From Pyxicephalus adspersus (Eukaryota > Chordata > Amphibia > Anura > Pyxicephalidae), in contig NC_092859.1 of NCBI RefSeq assembly GCF_032062135.1, positions 25,765,602 to 25,829,601 of the forward strand: DNA of 64,000 nucleotides, read 5' to 3'. The position numbers and the translations under genes are program-made. Of the stretch, positions 13,401-25,040 are shown piece by piece (position 1 is the stretch's first letter; every line of letters starts with the position of its first letter). The notes under the pieces are model-generated. The model was given only the letters and a program-made list of their open reading frames with translations. It searched no databases and had not been told where the DNA came from.

Positions 13401-16400
13401 TTGGTGTATTTCCCAGGGCCAGGGTCTTGTACTAAATAAATATCCATTATATCTCTGTAACCAAGCAGCAACTTTCCAGGTCAGTTGTATGCAGCGTATA
13501 ACACATATTGCCCCCATTTTGTTGCATGGTGAATTGTGTATTAGTACCTTTGTTACTTTAAAATTGTATTTAGGGAGTGCACAAGACAGTGGCTTAAACT
13601 TCATTCAGGCTTACATTAGGAGCAAAGCCTGTGCAGCTCCAGGAGGTTGGCATCTTACCTGCTGCTTGGCTGCCCACATCACTAAAGAACCAGCATTTGC
13701 ACATTTTTATATTGGGCGGTATTGAACTCTTCACTACAGGTATATCATTTAACAGGAAAGAAAATTTGCCACAGTTTTTTTATTATTATTTACTTGAGAA
13801 AAAAGCATGCAGTAAGAAATGAAGCCAACACTGGTTTACATAAATTAAAAGGATTATGGTTAAAGAAATAATTATACATTCAGGAAGGCATTGGGTACAC
13901 TCTACATTACTTTTTTTTCATTTTCTCAAGTGAGCCTGTTTGTTTTGTTTTTTGCAGTATGGGTTTCTGTATCCTGTGTGTCTATGGAATGAAGGTCCTT
14001 TACACCCGAACTTGCACACGTGCGTTTTCTGCTCTCATATTCAGCTTTTTCCTCCTGTTGCTCCTTTTCTCCTGGAAATCTGTGTCACAGAGTGAGTGCT
14101 GGCGGTCACGGGAGGCTCTGTTCAGGTAAGTATCTATCTTACTGATCTGGTTTTCTGATCCCAATGTGTGCCCTTCCTCACAATTTTTTCTTGTCCCAGG
14201 TCCGGTGTGCAGACCCTTCCACACAATGCCAAAGTGCATTACAACTATGCCAATTACCTAAAGGACCAGAACCGAAAGCAGGAGGCCATAGACCACTACA
14301 AAACTGTACTCAGGTAACACCTCAATTTATCCAGTGTCAATAATTATTACACACAAATGATTATTATAAATTTGATGATGTTAGATTTGGATTCAATTTA
14401 TTATATATTTGGAGGTCCTGAGCCAATTGGTTTCAGTGTTATTTTGGGTTGCTTGGATTTACAGATGGAAAATGGGATCAAAGGCTATTTCTGTCTTATA
14501 TCTTCTTCTGCTGTAATAAAGGTTTTAGTTTGATCTGGATTCACAGTTAATGGCCCATTTTATTTGTACCTGCAAGGAGCTGATGGGACATATAGTCAAG
14601 CCTGTTCCCATTGCTAGTTTAAAGCTGCCTTTTTCATACACCTTATCATGCTACATTTTTATATTCATGCATCATGAATTCTGCTTTAGTCTCTTGCTTT
14701 TTTTATCCCTAGGTTGTATCCAAAACACTCCAGTGCCCTCAACAATCTCGGCACGCTGACTACCAATGCTACTGCATCTGAGGAATATTACCGCAAGGCC
14801 CTAGAAATCAGTCCACAACACAGCCGGGCGCTCTTCAATCTCGGCAACTTGCTTCGGTAAGGAAAAGGCCATAAAATTCAGAGGCCATACTGGCCAATCA
14901 CATATAATCTTAATTAGTTGTACACAGTCAGAACTTGTGTGGTCTTTGGCTAAGTAGTTACAATTTCTTATGATACCCATCAAATGTTAAAATAATCCGC
15001 ATAACAACCGACTTCCTGCAGGAGGGGGATAAGTGGATGCCAGTGGGTCATCTAAATATTAATTTTCCGGGAGGTACCATAGTTTTATTTAACACCATGA
15101 GCACATGTATTTGTTTTTGAGTCAGGAAATCAGGTAGTCATAAAAATGTTACACAGAAATGTGACAATTACGTCTTTGTCTCTTCTGTAGGACACAGGGG
15201 CGGAATGAGGAAGCAGAGCTCCGTTTGCAGAAATCCATTCTCCATGGTCCATATTTTTCAGACGCCTACTCCAGCCTAGGATCACTACTGGCTGATCAGG
15301 TGAGATTCTTCTCCATGTCACTGTTCTTGGTATATTAGTGGCTGGTGTTGGCAGAATCCTAAATTGTGTTGATGACATCAGGTTGGTATCAATTTGTGGT
15401 GCTTCTGAGATCATTTGAAATTCATTGACAGACGCAACCTTCAGGTAATCCCAATCTGTTCTACTTTTGACATGCTTCAGTTTTGTTTTGCATTCAAAAA
15501 GACATATAGCTTAAAGGCAATTTACACAGGTACTTAGTCTTTCATAGGGGACAAAAACACCGTCATTGCTTATCATTCCTGAAGAATATGATAGTTGCTC
15601 AGTTGTCATGTTAAACTTTCAACTTCAGTCCTTTGAGTCATTGACCCTGAAGAAATATACAGTCTATAACATCTAGGTGATGTGACTTACAAAACAACTC
15701 TGCCAGAAATTCATAGAGTACAGCATGGGAATTAAATTTTATTACAGTGAATGCATACATTTGTGCTGAAATCAATTCATTCAGTCTAGGAGGATTCAAG
15801 CTATTCATGGAGGAGATCTGCAGGAACAGAGATGGGTGAGGATCTGGGATCTGAAATAGTAGGCTTGAAGAATAATAAGGTTGGTTGGGTTATGGTCCAC
15901 TACTACATTTATAATTCTCTTTTTACCTGAAGCTTCAGAAGAATACCTTTCTACAGCCATCTAGTAAATGAGCGTGTAATGATAGCAGTTGAGTCTCTCA
16001 TTTATGTACACATTGTTAAAGCCAATAATTCTTCAAATCATAGTAATGTGGGAGAAGGTTCACTAGGGAGAACATACAAATATGAGCAATATCCTAGGTG
16101 GGGATTGGTACCTGGGTCCGAGAGCCATGTATCCAATTAGTTATTTAGCTATTTAATTAGGAATTACTGTGGAAAAAAGAGCCCATTGGCTTCTAATAGG
16201 CTATTACTAGTGCCAGTTATTACTACAATTCTATTCTTACTGTTTTGGGACTGCACTAAGATTGAAACTATTCTAAAACTACAGCTAAAGAACTTGTTAC
16301 TTAAAAATCACAGTGTTCTAGATCTCAAATAAGTGTCCTGCCCTAAAATCTTCTTCCCCAATCTTTTCAGAAACGTCAGCGAGAAGCAGACGAGGTCTAT

Positions 16401-19400
16401 GTAATGGGAATTAGGAACTGTCCAGACAGTTCTGACCTACAGAACAATTATGGAGTGTTCCTGGTGGATATTGGTGAGTAATTTTTTTAATGTAATTTAA
16501 GCTTAAAAAATGTGATTTCTTTCCACCAGTAGATGACCTTGGTCCTCAGGATTGAATAACGTCCTTTATCACTCAATCATGTGTATACTTTTACAAAGCA
16601 GAATTTAGCCTAGATACTTCTAATAAAGTTGTCCTAATCTTTTCTGTTTCTTATTACAACTTACTATACTCAGCCATTATACCCCCTCCAGCCACTTTCA
16701 CCTGCTTTCACCATTATCCAGTCCATCTGTACTTCATTAAAAATCTCATTGTAGCTGGTAAGCCTTTCTGTGTAGCATTAAAATATATTTATTATGTTTT
16801 GAATTAAAACTTGTCTGGACTCTTTTCTTCATTTTTTCCTGCAAGTTTTTGTGCTGTTTTTTCTACCATATACAATATAATTGATAATTTATTGGTTTCC
16901 TAGTATAAGGGGACAATGTTCTATCCTTTTTTTTCCCCAGTGTCCTGTGTTGTCAATCTGTGGCATGCACTCTCAGTGAATACTTCTGGCTGATTCCATT
17001 GCACAGGCATGGTCGGCTGTTATCACCATCATGAAATATACCTTAATCTATGCCTTGCAACCATTGCTGAAGTTCCTGTTTGCAGGAAGTAAATGCAAAG
17101 AGGACAAAGAATATCAGCATCACTGAGGTAGAAATTGTTTTTGATGCACTTGTGCTAAGAGCTAACACTTCATCTTCCTGTTTGTTCCAGGAGCTCCACA
17201 GAAAGCAGTATCTCACTATCTCCTAGCGCTACAGCTGCGCCCTAATCACCATGTGGCCATGCTGAACCTCGGCCGCCTCTACCGCTCACTGAACCAAAAT
17301 AGTGAGGCTGAGAAATGGTATAAGAAGTAAGGCACTTTAGATATTTAATTCCATTAATGCATTAAACCAATAGCTAAACATCCCTTATAACCATATTGTG
17401 GCACACAGGTTAAACTGGTATTTTTTATTATCCTAGTGCAGAAACCTGGGTATTATCTGTGTATCTATAAAATCTTCACTGTTCTGCACATTCTGTGCTC
17501 TGTGGAAGCCACTTGTGTTTCTTCTTGGGAAGCTCATCAAACCATGTTTTATTCAAGTTGGCTTTATGCACAGGGAACAGAAAAGGAGTTTCTTTCAACT
17601 GTTACCACAAGGTTGAAAGAGCATGATTGTCTAAATGTCTTCATATGCTGTAGAATGAACAGTACTCCTCACCGGGGAAACCTAAATTATTGATTTGGAG
17701 GGGGGGTTCCCATACTTTCAGCCATATATTGTTGATGTGATGGACCACAAGATATGTGGTAGTGTCCACTAAGGCCAATATATGGTAGCAGAAAAGTGGC
17801 TTTATTAATTAAAATATTCAGAAGATGATAATAGTAGGCAGTCAGCTTCTGCCTAATATTTTGCTATGCTGTGGTGTTAAATGAAAAAAAAAAAATATAT
17901 ATATATAGAACAGCTATATGAACAGTAAGAACAGTGTTTCCTTTCATATACCAGTGTTTTCCAGTTTTTAAATGATTACCCTGCATATTACTTACCAAAT
18001 TTTGAAACAAGTTTTAACTTGTATGACTTTTACTATCTGTGTCTTGATTAGGGCATACCAGATATCTCAGGACATTGATGTCATTACCCCCCTTGGAGCC
18101 CTGTATTATAATACGGGCAAATATGATGAAGCTTTACATCTGTATAAAGAAGCAGGGAGACTACACCCAGAAAATGTCCAGACACGTCTGTCATTGGTAA
18201 GTCATTGTAATTGTTTCTAGCAGGGTTTCCCTGGGCATACTTAAAGTAGGCAAAGAGAAGATATAGTTCATTTAGCTACTTCCAGCCCCAAATGAAGGGT
18301 TACATTTTCAGAAGCTTTTTTCTGTCTCAGTTTATGCAATGCAGAACTTACCTCACACTACTCATCTATCCCCATTCCATTTCAGTGCACCACCATCTTC
18401 CTCCTTTTTTATTACAAACTTCAAACATTTTAATTAGCTGTGCCGGGTATAAGTGCGTGGTTGTTCGTTCATTCCCAGTAGACTCGAGGGAAGCCGGGAT
18501 TGCTGGCTTTCTTTTGCAACCACCGCTAAGCTATGTATGACCAGCTCAGCTTCTTTGACATTTTCCTGTCGTGATCAGGTAGGTAAAGTAGATTATTGCA
18601 GAAGGGACATCCCCTGTCCCTTTCTGCAATAACAACCTTCCTGATCGTGAATTTTTCTAAGTGCAACTTTAGTTCCACTTTAAAGCACTACACAGAATAA
18701 TAAAAAGCTTTGAGAAGAGAATGAAGACATGGCTTCATTTTCACTTGTTACCTGAGCTAATAAGTATTGAGACTCCTCTCATCAGCGTCTCTTACCTCCT
18801 TCTTCACCATAATACTACTGCTAAACTAAGTATCCACATTTTATCCAGCTGCCCCAAACACTAACAACCAGTAACCCCCATGGTATATATGGCACACATT
18901 TTAAAATCAAGCCTATTTTCTATATACATACCAGTTTGTTAGCATTTTTTAGTCATTGTGAACACTTTACCTTATTTTCAATTTGGATCAGTTTTCTTCT
19001 CTTCTATTGTCTACTTTCTCCTATAGGCCCAAGTCCAGGCAGTGATGGGTCAGACAGATGAAGCAGAGAGTCTAGCTCATCAGATAGCAGCAAATTCCCC
19101 TGACTGTATAGAATGTTACCGTCTCCTGGCTGCCATCTACAGCAAACAGGAGAAGTATAACAAGGTACTGGAATTTTCCTAACACATTTGTTGTCATGTG
19201 GCTTCTAGTCTCAACCTGCTCTTAGCATGAGGATTTCCTGTAACCAACATTATCGCACAATAAGCAGACACGTGAACGGGGCCACATTAGATGGGGATGC
19301 TACAAGCAGAATTCCAGCACTGGGAAGTTAGACTAAGTCCAGGACTTTTTGAAATAAAATTGGAGCGTTTCACAGAACCAATTTGGACACAAATGTCAGT

Positions 19401-22360
19401 AGATACAAAACCTACTATCATATTGTAGCCTTTGTGTTCAGGTATAAATAAGATACTATTAAGGAGGTGAGGTATATTCTCTTAACTGACAAGAAGAAAG
19501 GGAGGAGCTCTATCCAGTGCTTGACAGCCAATTTAGATTAACCCCCTTAGCGGTAATCCTGAGTGTGACTCGGGGTGAATTTACCATGCAAAAAGCGGTA
19601 ATGCCGAGTCACACTCGGGGTTTCTAAAAACATTAAAAAAAACACTCACCTTGTTCCGTTGGTGTCCTCCCAGGCCCTGCTGGTCCTTGCAGGTCCTCAG
19701 GACACGTCTTCTTCCTCTGATCTCCAGCCGGCGACTGCAGAGACGTTCTCCGGGGTTTCCCGGTGACGTTGGTGCATACGTCGGTGCGGGCGGGAGGAGC
19801 GACGGGAAATTCAAATAATTTTGTATTAGAGTCAATACAAAATAGCTGTATTGAGTCCCAATACAAATCTTTATATAAAGATTTAATATTGCATTTATTG
19901 AATATTGGACATATTTTGGTGAGTTATGCCCAAGATTTATAGGCCTACAATGTAAAATAAATTTCCATGCAAAAAAATGGAACGCTTTTTGCGTGGAAAT
20001 AGGGACAGAATTAGAATGCTAGGGGGGTTAAATATACATCTGAGTCCAAAGTGGCAGACAAACCACAAATCCCAACTGTAGATCCACCACAACAGATAAC
20101 AAAAGCAGGAAATAAAGAAATCAGGTACCAACCAGCTGTAATAGGAAGGCAGCTGTGCAGACATGAAAAATAAGTGTCCCAAAACACTTAGAAAGGGGTT
20201 GGCTCCAACAATCCACAGATACCTGAGTCCTCTAACCGTATGTTTCATGTACACCTAACTGTATATTAAATGATTCAATACTGCTGGCATATCTCAGAGA
20301 ATTTATAACCCATAGTCTAGGTTTTCAAATCTGTCAGCTTTTTTTTTTCCCTTTAGACTAGTTGACCATCTGTGTCATCTCTAGGCACAGGAGACCATCA
20401 CCAGAAACAGCAGCTAGAAAGTTACCTTTAAAATATGATAACACCTTATGTCTTTCTATTCTGCAGGCTCTAGAAATGATTGATATTGCTCTGCATATGA
20501 AGCCAAAGGACTCCAAAGTAATATCTGATCTTTATTTCACAAAAGGCAACCAACTGCGAGAGCTCAACCAGCTGGACAAAGCCTTCCAGGTATCCAATAA
20601 ATCATGAAATACTCTATAGATAGTTTGTGAATGTTTGACCAAACACCTAGGTAAGCTTGTTGGGCATTTTTTTCTAAACATATGGACAGTGATATTGATC
20701 TGCCTCACTTTGTGGGTAAAACAGCCTCCATTTTTATGAGAAGGCTTTCTGCACAATTTTGGAGAGTTCCTGGGGAAATTTGTGGCCATTTGTGTTGTCA
20801 GGTACTGAGGCTGGATGAGAAGACCTGGCTTGCAATCAGAACTCTAGTTCATTCTGAAATATTCAGCAGAGTTGAGATCAGGGCTCTATTGAGCAGCCCA
20901 TAACATCCAAGTTTAATACCCTTTAATACCAACTTACTCTAATTTTTCTTTATAACATAAGAGGACCCTTATTATTATATCTACAGCTCACAGTACATGT
21001 AGAATTGTGATTAATGGGAAGAATGTCTTCTACATTGCTAGCCAGCGGGAAGAATGTCTCCCTTACAGATAGCCAAATAGATCATTAGTGTCACTTAAAC
21101 TGACCTGAGAGGCACAAACTGCTCATTTCTCAAGGAACTCCTAGCAAACTCTGGAGGAATCTTGGTTGGGAAACACTGATTTAAGCAGTTCCAGTGAACA
21201 GTAAGAACAGTTTTTAAATTTTATACCAGCACTTTTCCAGATAAAGCAGGGACACTTGCCTAAATGCAATAAAAAAAAAATTGTAATTTGATAATTACCT
21301 TGATTTTTTATTTACCAGGCAAAATGAAAAAGAAAAGATTTGGAGTGTTTTCACTGAAAAACTAAATTTTATTTGCTAAACATTAACTCAATTAGAAATT
21401 GACGCTTGCAACACAATCTAAAAAAATTTGGACAAAGGCAAAGTAAGACAGTTATACAAATAACATTTGGTATGGTTCTTCAATAAGCAGGTTAACTGGT
21501 AACAGTTGTAGATATCAAGTTTGGATTTCAAATGAGTATCCACCAAAGGCACTTTACAGTGCTGAGCCTTATGAGAGAATTGTCTGTCATTAAAAAAATG
21601 TTTTGCAGATTTCTCCTCACTTCCCATTTGTTAGAATATTTGTGAGGGGAAATCAGGTAATGAAACTTGAAGATAAGTAAAACACAACAGATGTTTAATT
21701 CTTCTACACTTTATCCAAAACAAGAAATAAAAAATACACATACATTTTGTTAACCTGCACTTACTGCCTGATTTTGTATGAAATCTTCTTTGTGTTCTTT
21801 TCAGAGTTACAGCCTTGTAGCTGACCTAAGCCCCAAGCAAGCCCAGGCCTGGATGAACATGGGAGGCATTAAACACATTCAGGTAAAACAGTAAATTAGA
21901 ATTGGTGCAATCTGTTTGTAGGGTCATTTGGCTCATGCTAAAATGCATTATATATATATATTTATATTCTAGCTAGCTAAAATATAATAATTGCTCTGGT
22001 TCATAAGGTGGGTACAAGTATGTGACCTAAAGGTTAAAAAAATAATTTTCAGGTCCTTTGTAATGGGTCTTTACACTTTTATTGTTGCAGGGGGATTACA
22101 TTGCCGCCCGAACCTATTATGAAAAGGCCGCAGTCTTGGAACCTGACAGCAAATTGCTAAAAGAGAATTTAGCAAAACTGGAGCGCTTGGAAAGCAAAAT
22201 ACATGGAGCAAAGGCAAAAGGTTCTGGTGGACAGTTAATGAAAGAAGAGAAAACCCTTACCAAACAGGAGGACAGGATATCAAAACGAACCGTTCAAGAT
22301 AAAGAGTCTGGAAGTATAGGACCGCAGAAGATGAAAAACAGAAGAATGGGGCAGATTTGA
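37..22360 (+). CDS. tmtc1: TMTC1, ER transmembrane O-mannosyltransferase with TPR repeats (19 exons)
   Basis: Exons read from the sequence: 37-332, 5788-5965, 6249-6322, 6613-6789, 8314-8398, 9532-9635, 9923-10112, 12640-12761, 13958-14125, 14200-14313, 14713-14856, 15191-15299, 16371-16473, 17191-17326, 18052-18196, 19027-19164, 20467-20589, 21805-21882, 22091-22360. All introns are GT-AG, and the lengths sum to 2754 bases, exactly 917 codons plus TGA. The family adds O-linked mannose to cadherin-type proteins in the ER lumen. TMTC1 is preferred over TMTC2-4 because of [31 protein letters not shown]-like [41 protein letters not shown] and [17 protein letters not shown]. The frame is open to the left edge, so the ATG at 37 is a reasonable but unproven start (human protein about 880 aa, from memory). 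The next gene is ovochymase-like on the same strand, as in human. The gene looks intact. Confidence 0.95.
621..820. mobile_element. Fold-back (long inverted repeat) element, copy 1
   Basis: The left arm starts gcctgatttattaa and the right arm ends taataaatcaggccc. Inside, gatccagcaaacctggaatgg on the left is mirrored by attccaggtttgctgga on the right, around a centre reading taatttgctatttgttagc. The element is short, has no coding capacity and is present six times in the window (see 46150, 49064, 51253, 58086 and 63651). It behaves like a MITE. The superfamily cannot be set from these copies alone. Confidence 0.85.
1452..1480. repeat. (TA)n microsatellite
   Basis: A clean alternating TA run of about 29 bases in TMTC1 intron 1. 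Confidence 0.95.
2690..3013. repeat. Dispersed repeat ('tctgacatgt' family), copy in intron 1
   Basis: The segment contains aaaatctgacatgtgg, ctcactcattctcccctctcc, tgtgtacagtgttcattattc and tactggaaatgatca. The same ordered blocks recur at 8668-8939, about 10210-10420 and 47878-48155. It is non-coding. The best-preserved copy (8668-8939) has inverted ends taaag...cttta, suggesting a non-autonomous DNA element. Confidence 0.65.
4975..5310. mobile_element. Two opposed SINE tails with (TAA)n between
   Basis: A plus-strand SINE 3' tail lies at about 5065-5170 (tgtacagtgctgcataatat ... gctatataaatactgttta). A minus-oriented partner lies at about 5180-5310 (aagctcttttgagcagggtt on the minus strand). 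Both abut TAA-rich simple sequence (4975-5045 and 5166-5200). The tails match the full-length SINE at 50337-50637, so these are 5'-truncated insertions, head-to-head around the simple repeat. Confidence 0.7.
6833..7060 (-). mobile_element. hAT-like non-autonomous element with cagtgtttctc ends, copy 1
   Basis: In TMTC1 intron 4, oriented opposite to the other copies: accagggatcctccagaagttg, then acgggtgacattcttcccac, then gagctgtagatatagtaatt and aggggttccctga. These blocks are the reverse complements of those at 20930, 31795, 41120 and 41758. The copy is degraded and has no open frame. Confidence 0.7.
8668..8939. mobile_element. Short non-autonomous element of the 'tctgacatgt' family
   Basis: Begins taaagctttgtacatacg and ends atatggggcttta, imperfect inverted ends. 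The interior includes aaaatctgacatgtataaag and cagtgctcatttattcatctg, shared with the copies at 2690, 10210 and 47878. It sits in TMTC1 intron 5, just downstream of exon 5. Confidence 0.65.
8940..9262. repeat. Long pyrimidine-rich tract
   Basis: About 320 bases of mostly C and T on the plus strand in TMTC1 intron 5, interrupted by short purine-containing words. It produces spurious frames rich in Leu, Ser, Phe and Pro on both strands. No gene is supported. Confidence 0.8.
12010..12110 (+). mobile_element. 5'-truncated SINE tail
   Basis: ttgtacagtgctgggtaata, ttggcgatatataaatcctg and a TAATAA-rich end match the 3' tail of the full SINE at 50337-50637 (reverse-oriented there). No A or B box is present, so this is a 3'-end fragment. 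Confidence 0.7.
12350..12510. repeat. Three-unit tandem repeat, ~50-61 bp period
   Basis: Units begin at about 12350, 12400 and 12461. Each starts with c(c)ct(t)ataa(t/a)gggcaca and ends with t(c/t)a(t/g)tgcagggat. Units differ by an internal insertion (period 50 then 61). Located just upstream of TMTC1 exon 8. Confidence 0.75.
12956..12969 (+). repeat. G homopolymer run
   Basis: Fourteen consecutive G in TMTC1 intron 8. Such runs are prone to sequencing-length error. Confidence 0.9.
15300..16370. other. TMTC1 intron 12, nothing recognised
   Basis: AT-rich intron sequence between exon 12 (ADQ) and exon 13 (KRQREADEV). I see no repeat family shared with the rest of the window and no exon-like frame. 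The introns at 16474-17190 and 17327-18051 are similar. Confidence 0.6.
19542..20027. mobile_element. TTAA-flanked non-autonomous element (piggyBac-like ends)
   Basis: The 486 bp element is bounded on both sides by TTAA (19538-19541 and 20028-20031), with inverted ends cccccttagc and gctagggggg. Sub-terminal inverted words include gagtgtgactcgggg and gagtcacactcgggg near the left end, and gcaaaaagcg paired with cgctttttgc. TTAA duplications are typical of piggyBac-type elements; the family is inferred from that alone. It lies in TMTC1 intron 16 and has no transposase frame. Confidence 0.85.
20930..21181 (+). mobile_element. hAT-like non-autonomous element, copy 2
   Basis: Contains tatatctacagctcacagta, cttacagatagccaaatag, actgacctgagaggcacaaa and ends ggttgggaaacactg. 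It belongs to the seven-copy family described at 41758-41947. Located in TMTC1 intron 17. Confidence 0.75.
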
Positions 22361-25040
22361 TGAAAAAATATGGGCTTGCTGTAGCTGGATAGGTGTTCAG
22401 TTACAAGGAGAAGCTTCAGGCCAGAACAACAGTGATCTGACGGAAGAAAGCACACGATGAATGGGCAGTGATGATTCAGTAGAATTATTCCACAAATCGC
22501 GATATAGTGGCAAAAGAAGTTACATGAAAATTTTTAAAATGTCTTGTAAAAGTTTAACCATCTCTAAGTTGTCCTTTTGGTCACTGAAACCACCTGTTCC
22601 ATTTAAAGCTTAAAAGAAGTCAAATGTAGCCTTGGACAAGCTAAAAGGCAAGATTTCCATCTGGACACCTATCCATGCACTGATACACCACAAACTACTC
22701 ACATCCATGGGCCCAGATCATACAGGGCAGCCATTTTGAACTCTGGCCTGTGTCGTTGAAGCATTGATTGCTTCTGATACCTATTGCAGGAAGTGAATTT
22801 GACCACAGCATTTTAGATGAAGGAAAGGCAAGAAAACTTCCACATTTTGTGTACAGCCTGACTTAGAAGGAGGATTTCAAGAGGTCCTGACAATGTATTC
22901 ACACCCACAAAACTTAGCAAGACATCAGCCTGTGTATGCCTGCCTTATTTTTAATATTGGTGGTCAGAGAAGGATAAGCATTTCACAGGTAGCCCATATT
23001 TGCTATATAGTACAACTAAAACATTCTACTTCAGTTTTGGAACCATTTTATTTTCAACTAAGTCTCACTGAAATCCTGTTCCATTTCCTAGTATGACCTA
23101 CTTTCATAACAGAGAGTAAAACACTGGGTGGTCATTCCGAGGTAAGACCCATACACAAATATATAGAATTTCAACAGCTATAAGAATTATACAGATACAA
23201 CCCGGCAACATGTATTTAAACTTTTTGAATTGTTTTTGGGATAATGAAGACTGGATTAGGGCGGCATGACTGCATTTCCATTCCAGCTAAGGAATAATTC
23301 AGCTAATACTTCTGTCCTAGAATTCAGTAGTAGAAGACACAGCTGTCAAGTATTGTTAGCTAGGGTCCAAATTTGTCATAATAGTTCTGGTGTTAGTCAT
23401 GGCCATTAATAATTAAATTAAATTATAAGAACAATGTCCTACCAGTAGAAAACTTAACACTGGATGGAAGCCTTGGCCGTTACCTGCCAACCCCCCTTAC
23501 AATAACCCCTTTCCTATAATAATCCCTCCAGTATAGGCACTTAAGGTTTCTTAGTAAGATAAGGTGTTTTGGCAAAGAGACAAAATGGTCGCCCTAAGGG
23601 CAAGAAAAACTTACAGGTTGAGTTAATTACAGCATACAGCAGTTAAAGATTTCCTCCTACAAAAATATTATGCTTCTATATTTTTATAGAAACATTAGCC
23701 AAGTACATGTAGAAAGAATAAGGACCACAAGGATTGTATGACTTTTTTTAAAAAAATGTTTAATTCCAAAAGTGTAATTCCAACTCTGTTCAAAGACCAG
23801 GTAAATGTCAGAAGTTTTTATTGCTGAGTCCCTGACTGGGAGATTCTTTCGCACTTTTTTGGTAAATTTGTAAGGTTATACCAGGGTTACAGCAACTAAG
23901 GATGAATCTTCTAATTCACAGCCTTTATAAAATTTAAAGAAAAGTTTTTGACTGAAGTTACACTTTAGTCTTAGCAGAGATAAAACGTAACAATGTCTTG
24001 AAGACACCCAGATGTATGTGGATGGCAATTATCCATGTGTATATATGTAAATACAAAGACAAGGAAGTTTTATGTGAAGTTTATGGCTATTGGCATTAAA
24101 AGTTCTGGGATGAAGAAAGAAAAATGTATACCGCACAAAAGCTTTAAAACAAAGAATCCCAAAGTTTTTCTTTTTTCTTTAGGTCAGGTATTGGTATCAG
24201 TCTGATTTTGTTGTTGTTTGTTGTGAATGGAGTGTTCCCTTTGCTGCATGCAGAGTGTTTGGTTTTTAATATTTAAATGTTGGGCTCTAAGTCTGTATAT
24301 CAGGTGAATTTAGCCAAAACTTTCCTGAAAACATTTTTTTCTAGAATTCTTCTGTAATGTTTTGTGGCACATTGAACACAGATATAAAAATCTAAGCTTC
24401 AGTCCAGCTTCTTTGGATTACAATAAAGTGGAATCACCTACAATGCTGTCCCTGAAAAAGTAAAGAGTAATACTGCTTCACTAAAGAGAATATATAAAAA
24501 TAGTTTCCCTTATATGCTATATATATACCTTTTTGCCTGGATTTTTGCTTTAGAAGTGTTTCTAAGCCTCACATTTTTGAAATCATTAAATTAGACACTG
24601 CAACCTATTCTGCAACCTTGGCTCAATCAATTTAGAAGGACACAGTTAAAACAATAAATTACTAATTTTTTTTAATTCTAAAAATAAATTACAATGTATG
24701 TTTGACATTTTCCATCCAATATTTATTTTTGGGAAGGGAATTTTTTTTATTTTTATCATTGGGAAGGGAGGTCTGCAACATACGTGATTGTTTTTATGCA
24801 AGTATCACTTTAAAGTGATAAAAATAAATCCCAATTATTTACAAAGCACAGTACCAACCCTACAGATGTAATATTACCCTCATAAATTATTATATGTATG
24901 TATTGGAAAATGTAAAGTTTTATACATTTTGCTGAATTATTTTTTTACAGTGGCATATCGATCTATTTAAAATGTCTAAAACGTGAAATAAAGAATATTT
25001 TTCCTGAAAGAAATATATAAAATAACACAGTAGATATACA
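22361..25040 (+). other. tmtc1: Probable TMTC1 3'UTR
   Basis: Non-coding AT-rich sequence directly after the TMTC1 stop. AATAAA hexamers occur at 24422-24427 and 24987-24992, either of which could end the transcript. The true 3' end is not determinable from sequence alone. Confidence 0.45.
24422..24427 (+). terminator. Candidate TMTC1 poly(A) signal
   Basis: AATAAA about 2.06 kb after the stop codon. A second AATAAA lies at 24987-24992. Choice between them is a guess. Confidence 0.35.

Larger units (their letters stand above)
37..14125 (+). other. tmtc1: TMTC1 exons 1-9: multispanning membrane (GT-C type) part
   Basis: These nine exons encode about residues 1-464. Residues about 25-47 form the first membrane segment ([20 protein letters not shown]). 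The acidic VHDD pair follows it in the first luminal loop, where GT-C mannosyltransferases carry their catalytic acid residues. Further hydrophobic segments appear in exon 2 ([18 protein letters not shown]), exon 3 ([15 protein letters not shown]), exon 4 ([15 protein letters not shown]), exon 7, exon 8 ([19 protein letters not shown]) and exon 9 ([13 protein letters not shown]). Exon 2 ends in HPVHTEA and exon 3 starts VAGIVGRAD, a conserved junction in this family. The small exons 5 and 6 carry a charged loop ending [17 protein letters not shown], matching the conserved (F)xDNPA loop of TMTCs. That identification and topology are inferred from family knowledge. Confidence 0.9.
14200..22360 (+). 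other. tmtc1: TMTC1 exons 10-19: luminal TPR array and basic C-tail
   Basis: Residues about 465-880 form a run of 34-residue tetratricopeptide repeats. Repeat-typical pieces are visible in most exons: [14 protein letters not shown] (exon 10), [12 protein letters not shown] (11), [13 protein letters not shown] (12), [11 protein letters not shown] (13), [15 protein letters not shown] (14), [18 protein letters not shown] (15), [16 protein letters not shown] (16), [15 protein letters not shown] (17), [13 protein letters not shown] (18), and [18 protein letters not shown] (19). These repeats probably bind client proteins in the ER lumen. The last exon continues past the final repeat as about 50 Lys/Glu-rich residues before the TGA at 22358. 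This tail is lysine-rich and poorly conserved, and adds to the greater length relative to human. Confidence 0.9.
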
